Shown here in pieces: positions 1-5,218 of a stretch of 5,563 nucleotides of DNA. Both the position numbers and the translations under genes were made by a program. Position 1 is the stretch's first letter. Each line of letters opens with the position of its first letter. The stretch comes from Planctomycetota bacterium. GTDB lineage: Bacteria > Planctomycetota > UBA1135 > GCA-002686595. The stretch covers positions 1 to 5,563 of the forward strand of contig JABFRZ010000225.1 in NCBI GenBank assembly GCA_013140785.1. Direction: 5' to 3'. Under the pieces are notes generated by a model. It was not told where the DNA came from. It saw only the letters and a program-made list of their open reading frames with translations, and did no database searches.

Positions 1-96
1 GAACAGAAGAAACGTGGGAAGCGGACACCGATCCTGGTTGTGGCCGGAGCAGGCGTGGGCGCCGTCCTGGCCTGGGTGCTGATGAACGTTCTCTAA
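1..96 (+). CDS. C-terminal end of an unidentified protein finishing in a membrane helix (partial)
   Basis: This is an open frame from the first base to a TAA at 94-96, giving 31 residues; the 5' part lies outside the window. The visible tail begins with a strongly basic stretch (EQKKRGKR). It continues as an uninterrupted hydrophobic, Gly/Ala/Val/Leu-rich segment (about residues 10-31, PILVVAGAGVGAVLAWVL) that runs almost to the C terminus. That pattern fits one terminal transmembrane helix with the basic side in the cytoplasm, either as a tail anchor or as the last helix of a larger membrane protein. The stop codon overlaps the ribosome-binding site of the Roadblock gene, so the two are probably co-transcribed. 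The family cannot be recognised from this fragment. Confidence 0.6.
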   Translation, partial: EQKKRGKRTPILVVAGAGVGAVLAWVLMNVL

Positions 97-100
97 GGAG
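95..100 (+). promoter_or_regulatory. Shine-Dalgarno site of the Roadblock gene, overlapping the upstream stop
   Basis: AAGGAG overlaps the last two bases of the upstream TAA. It lies only 2 bases from the ATG at 103 but 8 bases from the in-frame ATG at 109. The normal spacing makes 109 the likelier start. The overlap suggests translational coupling. Confidence 0.65.
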
Positions 101-108
101 CTATGCCA

Positions 109-618
109 ATGAGCCGTGAGCCGATGTCCCGCGACGAGAACCTGCGCAAGTCGCGCCTGGTCTTCTACGAGAACGACGTCCAGCGACTGAACGCCGAGAT
201 CGACGCCTTCCTCGAGCTCTCGAAGGCGCGCTGCGCGTTGCTCGTGGACCGGGACGGCCACCTGGTGACGCGCCGCGGCGAGCCCGTAAAAACCTCCGAG
301 GAGACCGTGTCCGCGTTGATCGCCGGCTCCTTCGCGGCCACGCGCGAAATGGCACGCCTCCTGGGCGAGAACGAGTTCGCGATCCTGTTCCACCAGGGCT
401 CGCGCGACTCGATCCAGCTGCAGCTCATCGGCGAGCGCACGCTGCTGGCGACCCTGTTCGACGGCCGCACGAACCTCGGCATGGTGCGTTTCTACGCCCA
501 GGAAACCGCCGGCCGGATCACCGACATCCTGACCGAGATCCACTCGCAGAACCGCAGCGCCGACCTCAACGCCGACTTCAGCAGCCGGGCCGAGGACGCG
601 CTCGACAAGTTGTTCTAG
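109..618 (+). CDS. Roadblock/LC7 domain protein (MglB-like)
   Basis: A 169-residue soluble protein when started at ATG 109; starts at 103 or 124 are possible, but AAGGAG at 95-100 is best spaced for 109. After a charged N-terminal lead (DENLRKSRLVFYENDVQRL) there is one Roadblock/LC7-like domain at about residues 28-140. It opens with a helix (AEIDAFLELSKAR), then strand and turn CALLVDRDGHLVTRRGE, a helix carrying SALIAGSFAATREMARLLGE, and paired strands (EFAILFHQGSRDSIQLQLIG, RTLLATLFDG). A closing helix (ETAGRITDIL) is followed by an acidic/polar tail ending EDALDKLF. In this family such proteins dimerise and act as regulators or GAPs of small Ras-like GTPases, for example MglB on MglA in cell polarity and motility. 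No MglA-like GTPase is visible here, so the partner is unknown and the GTPase link is inference. It follows a membrane-protein gene within 12 bases and probably shares its transcript. Domain assignment is fairly sure, specific role is not. Confidence 0.8.
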   Translation: MSREPMSRDENLRKSRLVFYENDVQRLNAEIDAFLELSKARCALLVDRDGHLVTRRGEPVKTSEETVSALIAGSFAATREMARLLGENEFAILFHQGSRDSIQLQLIGERTLLATLFDGRTNLGMVRFYAQETAGRITDILTEIHSQNRSADLNADFSSRAEDALDKLF

Positions 619-713
619 CAGCTGGGAGCCTCGAGGCCTCTCTCCGTCGGCCAAAGGCTGGCGCGTGGCTTCGGATTCGAGCAGTCAAGCCCACGCCCAG
701 GCGCTAGCCGACC

Positions 714-742
714 TTGCGCCCGTTCCGGGCCTCGGCTAGGCT
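714..742 (+). promoter_or_regulatory. Putative sigma-70-like promoter for rpmB
   Basis: TTGCGC at 714-719 and TAGGCT at 737-742 are separated by 17 bases. They match the housekeeping consensus at TTG in the -35 box and at TA...T in the -10 box. Transcription would start near 749, leaving a leader of about 80 bases before rpmB. The 211-base gap after the Roadblock gene is consistent with a new transcription unit. In GC-rich DNA such matches can arise by chance. Confidence 0.4.
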
Positions 743-768
743 CCCCGCCCTTTCCTGGGTGGGTACCT

Positions 769-801
769 GTCCGGTCCGGACGCGCCCACTCGGTCCGGTC
801 C
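769..801 (+). repeat. Direct repeat and small hairpin in the rpmB leader
   Basis: GTCCGGTCC occurs at 769-777 and again at 793-801. The first copy also forms part of a hairpin with stem GTCCG (769-773), loop GTC and stem CGGAC (777-781). Both lie in the predicted untranslated leader of rpmB, 28 bases or more before its start. This could be an operator or an RNA structure for ribosomal-protein autoregulation, but no known leader family is recognised. Confidence 0.3.
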
Positions 802-829
802 AAGGCGAGCCCGTCGGCGGAAGCATTCC

Positions 830-1075
830 ATGGCCAGAGTCTGCGACATCTGCAAGAAGCGAACGAGGGTCGGTGGAGCGATCGCTCGCCGCGGTCTGCC
901 CAAGAAGAAGGGCGGGGTAGGCCTCAAGACCACCGGGCACACCAAGCGCAAGTACTTCCCCAACCTGCAGAAGATCCAGACCCAGCAGGGCAAGAGCGTG
1001 GTGCGCATGACGGTGTGCACGCGCTGCATCAAGAGCGGCCGCATTCGCAAGCCGCTGCGCGTCAAGGCGGGCTGA
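830..1075 (+). CDS. rpmB: Large-subunit ribosomal protein bL28
   Basis: An 81-residue basic protein of the bL28 family, a component of the 50S subunit that contacts 23S rRNA. Recognition points are the N-terminal MARVCDICKKRTRVG, the central THTKRKYFPNLQKI-like core (here GHTKRKYFPNLQKIQ at about residues 36-50), and the C-terminal VCTRCIKSGRIRK. Cysteines 5, 8, 63 and 66 form two CxxC pairs, so this is the zinc-ribbon (C+) version found in many bacteria, whereas the E. coli protein lacks the pairs. Length is ordinary for the family. The ATG at 830 is preceded by GGAAG at 819-823, a 6-base spacing. The usual rpmG partner is not next to it; the gene seems to stand alone, with a putative promoter at 714-742. 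The identification is secure. Confidence 0.95.
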   Translation: MARVCDICKKRTRVGGAIARRGLPKKKGGVGLKTTGHTKRKYFPNLQKIQTQQGKSVVRMTVCTRCIKSGRIRKPLRVKAG

Positions 1076-1082
1076 GCTACTT

Positions 1083-1106
1083 GGCCGACGCGTGGGAGCG
1101 TCCGCC
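1083..1106 (+). terminator. Hairpin just after rpmB, possible terminator
   Basis: GACGC (1087-1091) pairs with GCGTC (1098-1102) around a 6-base loop. After a C-C mismatch, GGC (1083-1085) pairs with GCC (1104-1106), giving 8 pairs in all, 7 bases behind the rpmB stop. Only a weak TTCCCC tract follows, so efficient intrinsic termination is uncertain. Confidence 0.3.
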
Positions 1107-1122
1107 TTCCCCGTCAACAAGA

Positions 1123-1177
1123 CTCAGCGCGGGCGGAGGTTCGTCGCGTTGGGTTGCGGGCGTCAGCCCGCGCTGAG
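1123..1177 (+). repeat. 12-bp perfect inverted repeat (stem-loop)
   Basis: CTCAGCGCGGGC at 1123-1134 is the exact reverse complement of GCCCGCGCTGAG at 1166-1177, with a 31-base loop. Beyond one A-A mismatch three further pairs are possible (1119-1121 with 1179-1181). No T tract follows, so it is not a simple terminator. It may be an element of a structured RNA or a protein-binding palindrome. Confidence 0.5.
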
Positions 1178-1286
1178 ACTTCGAGCTCATCGCCGCGGGG
1201 CGCAGGTATGGGCGCCGGCGGGACCGACGCGGAGGCACGCAGGAGCAGTCGCGGGCTGCATGAATTCGGCGAGGCGTCCTCGACTC

Positions 1287-1348
1287 GCAGCGGGACTCCG
1301 TTCAACGGCTAGGCCGAGTTCGGGGTCGTCGCCTGCGGAGTCCGCTGC
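1287..1348 (+). repeat. 13-pair stem-loop with a single bulge
   Basis: GCAGCG-g-GACTCCG (1287-1300) pairs with CGGAGTC-CGCTGC (1336-1348), interrupted only by one bulged G at 1293. Inside the 35-base loop a smaller hairpin is possible, CGGC (1306-1309) with GCCG (1313-1316). The bulged long stem with a nested hairpin resembles a folded RNA more than a coding sequence. Confidence 0.45.
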
Positions 1349-1378
1349 GGCGGCCACCTCAGCCGGCGGCTCGGAGCG

Positions 1379-1441
1379 CGGCGCGAGCGATGAGCAACAG
1401 AGTCAGCCTTCGCCCCAGCCTTCTCGCCCGATTTTTTTTTT
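1379..1441 (+). terminator. Bulged stem followed by a T10 tract, possible intrinsic terminator
   Basis: CGG-c-GCGAG (1379-1387) pairs with CTCGC-CCG (1423-1430), 8 pairs with one bulge, followed after one A by ten consecutive Ts at 1432-1441. The loop of 35 bases is long for a terminator. The T10 is striking in such GC-rich DNA. It would end a plus-strand transcript covering the two stem-loops upstream. Confidence 0.35.
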
Positions 1442-1767
1442 GAACTTGGAGGCCCGCGCCGCGCGTCGCTCGTGCGGCCTCGCGCCAACGCGCGCACAGC
1501 TGCACGACGGCGCCACGCTGCGAGCGTAACTTTATTTGCAGTCGAGAGGTTAGCGCGTTCGCTCGCGTTGCGTGCACGCTCGCATGCGCGCCGTCTCGTG
1601 CGCGTGATCGAGCGTGTTTGGTCGCCGGATTCCGGCGTCGTCACGCAAGAAACTAGAGGAAGACGGGAAAGGAGAGTCGCAAGTTCGCCGATGGAGGATG
1701 TGATGTCGTGGTGAGGGCGCGCATGAACGCGCCCAACTGGGCAACCCCCAAGGAAGAATCTCAACAC

Positions 1768-1839
1768 ATGGCAAAGCGGAAAAAGAAGGCCAAGAAGGCG
1801 ACCAAGAAGGCATCTCGTAAGGGTCGCAAGAAGGCCTAG
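1768..1839 (+). CDS. Lys-rich 23-residue micro-protein, possibly nucleic-acid binding
   Basis: ATG 1768 to TAG 1837-1839 encodes 23 residues: 11 Lys, 3 Arg and 5 Ala, in a KKAxKKA-like pattern (AKKATKKASRKGRKKA at the C terminus). Ten of the 11 Lys codons are AAG, which suggests selected coding in this GC-rich genome. AAGGAAG at 1750-1756 is a possible ribosome-binding site with a long 11-base spacer. An alternative in-frame ATG at 1723, with GAGGG 5 bases upstream, would give 38 residues by adding MNAPNWATPKEESQH. A strong hairpin begins 14 bases after the stop, and HU follows. The composition resembles the Lys-rich tails of histone H1-like and some HU proteins, so nucleoid or RNA binding is a reasonable guess. 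It does not match bTHX, bL36 or another small ribosomal protein that I recognise. Too small for confident family assignment. Confidence 0.55.
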   Translation: MAKRKKKAKKATKKASRKGRKKA

Positions 1840-1853
1840 TTCATCGAGAAATC

Positions 1854-1889
1854 AGGCCTGGTCCCCGGTCCGAGGGACCAGGCCTCTTT
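1854..1889 (+). terminator. Strong terminator-like hairpin after the Lys-rich micro-gene
   Basis: AGGCCTGGTCCC (1854-1865) is perfectly complementary to GGGACCAGGCCT (1874-1885) around an 8-base loop, followed by CTTTCATT. The 12-bp stem is very stable; the T tract is modest. Its position 14 bases behind the 1768-1839 stop supports that short frame as a real transcription unit ending before HU. Confidence 0.75.
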
Positions 1890-1963
1890 CATTCCGGCTT
1901 CCAGATTCGCTTGCACGTTCCGTCCGTGCGATTCCAACCCAAGACCAACGACCGAACAGCGCC

Positions 1964-2233
1964 GTGAACAAGAGCGACCTCGTCACCCAGATTTCTCACG
2001 AGCTGCACACCTCCAAGCTGGCTGCGGCGCAGCTCCTGGATACCGTCCTCGACGGCATTCGCAGGGGGCTGCGCGAGGAGGGAACGGTTACGATCACCGG
2101 CTTCGGGACCTTTGAGGTCAAGAACCGCAAGCCGCGCGTCGGTCGCAACCCGCACACGGGTCAGCCGATCCAGATCGAGGCCGGCAAGCGCGTCGGCTTC
2201 CGCGTCGGCAAGGGTCTGAAGCAGCTCGCCTGA
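1964..2233 (+). CDS. HU-family DNA-binding protein
   Basis: An 89-residue HU/IHF-family nucleoid protein, the normal size. The N-terminal helical dimerisation part (NKSDLVTQISHELHTSKLAAAQLLDTVLDGI) is followed by the family signature GFGTFEVKNRKPRVGRNPHTG at about residues 46-66. That segment contains the beta-arm RNP with the DNA-intercalating proline (Pro63) and leads to the closing PIQIEAGKRVGFRVGKGLK. Such proteins bind and bend DNA as dimers. The sequence looks more HU-like than IHF-like, but the subgroup is not certain. The start is GTG at 1964 with no clear Shine-Dalgarno site, which is unusual for an abundant protein. It lacks the Lys-rich C-terminal extension found on some HU proteins, and the separate Lys-rich peptide sits just upstream. 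It is isolated from that gene by the hairpin at 1854-1885, so its promoter should lie in 1886-1963; TTGCAC at 1911-1916 is a candidate -35 without a good -10. Confidence 0.93.
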   Translation: MNKSDLVTQISHELHTSKLAAAQLLDTVLDGIRRGLREEGTVTITGFGTFEVKNRKPRVGRNPHTGQPIQIEAGKRVGFRVGKGLKQLA

Positions 2234-2285
2234 GCGGCGAGCCCTCGAAGGCCGCGCCAGGATCCTCGCTCGGACCCCGCCGCGC

Positions 2286-3190
2286 GGAGTCAACCAGAAG
2301 GAAGGCGCGGACTTCACCTACGAGGGTGGCTTCGGCTTCCACCCGCTGGTGATTTCCTTGGCGGAGACGCAGGAATGCCTGCGCCTGGTGAATCCGGCTT
2401 GGTGCCCTTGCTTCAGAGCCGATTCAAGGACGTGCTCGTGCGCGGGGACAGGGCCTTTGCGCGCCATGACATCTTCGACGTGTGCGACCAGAACGGGCTT
2501 TCCTTCGCGATGGTGTCCGCGCAGCACCAGAACTTCCCCGCCCTGGCGGAAGCGCTGAAAGAGCCTTGCTGGCGCGCTTTCCGGGCGACGGAAGAGCGCT
2601 CGCGAGGTGACAGGAAGACGCGGCGCCGAGGTCGGGACCTGCGGCGGCTGCGCGCTCGTGAGCGCGGCAAGCGGGACCTCAAGCTGGAGAAGCAGTGGGT
2701 CGCGGAGATCGACTACAAGCCGGCGCGCAGCGAGAAGACCTATCGTCTGGTCATTCGCAGGCAGCGCATCGAGGAGTCGGAGCAGGGCGAGCTCTTCGAG
2801 CTGTGGCGCTATCGCTACGTGCTCACGAACCTGCCGCGCTCGGTCTCGACCGAGGAAGTCGTGCGGCAGACGTACCGGCGCTGCGATCAGGAGAACGTGA
2901 TCGAGCAGCTGCAGAACGGCGTCGCGGCGATGCGCATGCCGACGGGCGGCTTCCTCGCCAACTACGCGCACCTCGTGTGCGCGAGGCTCGCGCACAACTT
3001 GAAGTCCTGGCTCGCGCTGCTGGCTCTGCCGCGCGAGGTCATGCGCTGGGAGTGGAAGCGCTTCCGCAAGGCCTTCGTCTACGTGGCGGCCCGTGTCATC
3101 CGCACGGCGCGCCAGAACATCTTGAGCCTGGCGGACTCACATCGCTTCGCCAAGACCCTCCAGCGCGCGATCGTCCGGCTCCAGACCTAG
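2286..3190 (+). pseudogene. IS1380-like transposase remnant, 5'-truncated and frameshifted
   Basis: This is the C-terminal two thirds or so of a DDE transposase resembling the IS1380 group. Frame one, from about 2286, reads NQKEGADFTYEGGFGFHPLVISLAETQECLRLVN, the conserved segment just after the first catalytic Asp. Near 2390-2410 the homology jumps to another frame (ATG 2375, stop 3188-3190). That frame reads DVLVRGDRAFARHDIFDVCDQNG with the second Asp (codon 2447-2449), later QWVAEIDYKPARSEKTYRLVIRRQ, and then YRRCDQENVIEQLQNG carrying the catalytic Glu. Between LVN and RGD only about 47 bases remain, fewer than family members have in my recollection and not a multiple of three, so a small internal deletion caused the shift. 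The N terminus with the first Asp is absent and no start is visible, so it is non-functional. It sits 52 bases behind HU and converges on metG. Confidence 0.82.
2286..3190 (+). mobile_element. Decayed insertion sequence, IS1380-like
   Basis: The element is represented only by its transposase remnant. The left end, including the first part of the gene and the terminal inverted repeat, is missing. A right-end inverted repeat could not be identified in 3191-3417. The given borders are those of recognisable coding homology, and the true right end may lie a few tens of bases further on. Confidence 0.6.
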
Positions 3191-3417
3191 AAGGCCCGAA
3201 CAAAGGCGAAGGAATAGCTTGGTCCGGGGTCGAAGTCTGTCCACATGCCGCGCTTCCGAGCCTTCGGCGTCGCTCAGACCGCCTGCGGGCAAGCCTCCAG
3301 CCGCCGCGGCGAGCGCAAACGCCGGCCAGACCAGCGACAAGCTCCCCATCAGGGCACTTCGATGCCGTCCGATCACGCCGATTCTCCGCAGCTCGTCGCC
3401 GAGCGCTTATTCCAGGA

Positions 3418-5127
3418 CTAGGAGCGCTCACCTTCACGCAGGTGGCTTCGTTCGGCCCCGACTTGCTCGTCCGTGATCTTCTGGAACGGCCCCTCGATCG
3501 TGCCGAAGGGCGTGCCCGGGGCGAGCGGGCGCCAGCTCCCAGCCTGAGGCAAGCCCGGCCAAGGCTGCGCGTGAACCGAGCCGGCGCCTCCGACCATGCT
3601 CCAGATCTGCTGAGCCTTGCGGGGCAGGAACGGCCCCATCCAGCGCGCGAGGAGCGCGATCCAGTTGCAGGCCGTGTTCAGCACCGCGGCGGCGCGCTCG
3701 GGGTCCTTGACGCGCAGCGCCCAGGGCGCGTGGCGGTCGATGAAGACATTGGCCGCGGCACCGTTCGCCACCAGCTCCTCGGTCGCGCGCCGGAAGCGGA
3801 AGTCGAGCACCGAGCGCGCAGGATCCGCGAGCGGGCCGCATTCCTCCAGCAGCGAGTGGTCGAGTTCGCGCTCCAGCGCGGCACCGAGCGGCGGCACGCG
3901 CGCGTCGAAGTGCTTGGCAGCGAAGCGCAGCACGCGCGTGGCCAGGTTCCCGATCGTGTCGGCGAGGGACGTGTTCACGCTGCGCTGGAATTCGTCCCAG
4001 CGCCACTCGGAGTCGGCCGTCTCGGGCGCGCTGGCCAGCAGGTAGAAGCGCACGAGATCCGGGTCGAAGCGTCGTGTGAGCGGCTCGAGCGGGATGGTCC
4101 AGTTCTTCGAGGTCGAGAACTTGCGTCCCTCGAGGTTGTAGAACTCGTGGGCTGGCACTTGCCAGGGCAGGACCCAGTCCTGCTTCAGCCCGTGCAGCAT
4201 CGCGGGGAACACGAGGCAGTGGAACGGGATGTTGTCCTTGCCGATGAAGTGCACCAGGCGCGTGTCGGGCCGTTGCCACCAGCGCTTCCAGTCCTCGGGC
4301 TGGCCGCGCTCGCGCGCCCACTGCTGGGTGAACGAGACGTATCCGATGGGTGCGTCGAACCAGACGTACAGCACCTTGCCGGTCTCGCCGTCCGCGCGAT
4401 CCAGGGGCACGGGCACGCCCCAGCGCATATCGCGCGTGATCGGGCGCGGGCGGATTTCGGACAGCTGGTTGCCGATGAAGGCGCGTACGTTCGGCTTCCA
4501 ATCGTGGTCCTCGAACCAGGCCCCGAAGCCCTCGTCACGCAGCTTGGGCAGGTCCAGATACCAGTGCGAGGTCGAGCGCCGCACCGGAGCCGTGCCGCAC
4601 ACCTTGCACAGGACTTTCGGCATGCGCAGCGGGTCGAGCCACTTGCCGCAGCGCGGGCACTCGTCGCCGCGCGCCTCCTCGAAGCCGCACTCGTGGCAGG
4701 TCCCCACGATGTAGCGGTCGGCCAGGAACAGCGCGTCCCTCTCGCAGTAGAGCTGCTCCTCCGCGCGCTTCTGCAGGTAGCCGTTCATGTCCAGACGCCG
4801 GAAGAACTCCTGACTCGTGGCGGCGTGCTCGGGGCAGGTGCTGGTGCCCGACCAGACGTCGAAGGCGATTCCGAAGGCGTCGAAGGTGTCCTTGATCGCG
4901 TGGCGCCAGCGCGCCACGTATTCGGGGTACGGAACGCCCTCCTGCTCGGCGCCGATCGTGATCGCAACGCCGTGTTCGTCGGCGCCGCACACGTACAGGA
5001 CCTCTTCGCCCAGCGCGCGCAGCGTGCGCACGTAGCAATCGGCCGGAAGGTACGCTCCGATCAGGTGCCCGAGGTGCAGCGGCCCGTTGGCGTAGGGCAG
5101 GGCGCTGGTGACGAGGGTGCGAGTCAT
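3418..5127 (-). CDS. metG: Methionine--tRNA ligase (MetRS)
   Basis: A 569-residue class I aminoacyl-tRNA synthetase that activates Met with ATP and charges tRNA(Met), including initiator tRNA. Visible features: TSALPYANGPLHLGH with the HIGH motif as HLGH (18-21), and the zinc knuckle Cys144, 147, 157 and 160. WFDAPIGY (256-263) lies in the active site, and the KMSKS loop appears as KFSTSK (336-341). In the anticodon-binding helices Asn394 and Arg398 (GNLATR) and Trp469 (PWALRVKD) align with anticodon-reading residues known from E. coli. An extra CxxC (174/177, LCKVCG) follows the knuckle. The protein stops after the anticodon-binding domain and lacks the EMAPII/Trbp111-like C-terminal domain of the 677-residue E. 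coli enzyme. ATG 5127 starts the conserved MTRTLVTSALPYANG; no good Shine-Dalgarno site precedes it, and TAGGAT at 5145-5140 could be a -10 box implying a very short leader. An FAD oxidoreductase gene ends 91 bases upstream on the same strand. Confidence 0.97.
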   Translation of the reverse strand: MTRTLVTSALPYANGPLHLGHLIGAYLPADCYVRTLRALGEEVLYVCGADEHGVAITIGAEQEGVPYPEYVARWRHAIKDTFDAFGIAFDVWSGTSTCPEHAATSQEFFRRLDMNGYLQKRAEEQLYCERDALFLADRYIVGTCHECGFEEARGDECPRCGKWLDPLRMPKVLCKVCGTAPVRRSTSHWYLDLPKLRDEGFGAWFEDHDWKPNVRAFIGNQLSEIRPRPITRDMRWGVPVPLDRADGETGKVLYVWFDAPIGYVSFTQQWARERGQPEDWKRWWQRPDTRLVHFIGKDNIPFHCLVFPAMLHGLKQDWVLPWQVPAHEFYNLEGRKFSTSKNWTIPLEPLTRRFDPDLVRFYLLASAPETADSEWRWDEFQRSVNTSLADTIGNLATRVLRFAAKHFDARVPPLGAALERELDHSLLEECGPLADPARSVLDFRFRRATEELVANGAAANVFIDRHAPWALRVKDPERAAAVLNTACNWIALLARWMGPFLPRKAQQIWSMVGGAGSVHAQPWPGLPQAGSWRPLAPGTPFGTIEGPFQKITDEQVGAERSHLREGERS

Positions 5128-5218
5128 CCCGGGGTACGCATCCTACGATCTCGCCGCACCCGATCCACGCGTCCTGTCGGCGCCGCCGCGCGCGTTCCGC
5201 CGAGCGCTGGAGTTCCGT

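Larger units (their letters stand above)
1076..1767. other. Long gap without a convincing long gene, containing RNA-like structure
   Basis: Nearly 700 bases lie between rpmB and the Lys-rich micro-gene. Open frames on both strands here translate to low-complexity Arg/Ala/Ser-rich strings with no family resemblance and are probably chance products of high GC. What can be seen is a short hairpin directly behind rpmB (1083-1106), two long stem-loops (1123-1177, 1287-1348), a T10 tract (1432-1441) preceded by a bulged stem, and alternating purine-pyrimidine runs at 1569-1606. No motif of RNase P RNA, tmRNA, SRP RNA or tRNA was recognised on either strand. Confidence 0.5.

Noticed and set aside
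1092..1529. Plus-strand open frame of 145 codons after rpmB
   Set aside because: Arg/Ala/Ser/Pro-rich with no family resemblance and no ribosome-binding site. It runs through both long stem-loops and the T10 tract (read as FF).
1691..1714. Seven-residue leader peptide (MEDVMSW) upstream of the Lys-rich gene
   Set aside because: The AAGGAG site at 1669-1674 is too far away (16 bases), and no attenuator-like codon pattern is seen. There is insufficient support.
1309..1767. Minus-strand open frame of 152 codons in the same gap
   Set aside because: Composition resembles translated non-coding GC-rich DNA, with Arg-rich strings and a poly-Lys run from the A10 tract. It shows no domain or motif.
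1076..1767. RNase P RNA, tmRNA, SRP RNA or tRNA
   Set aside because: None of the conserved motifs, such as GAGGAAAGTCC, ACAGAA or a paired GTTCRA T-arm with CCA end, was found in a proper arrangement on either strand.
2318..2995. Minus-strand open frame of 225 codons
   Set aside because: It is fully antisense to the transposase remnant, whose plus-strand frames carry clear conserved motifs.
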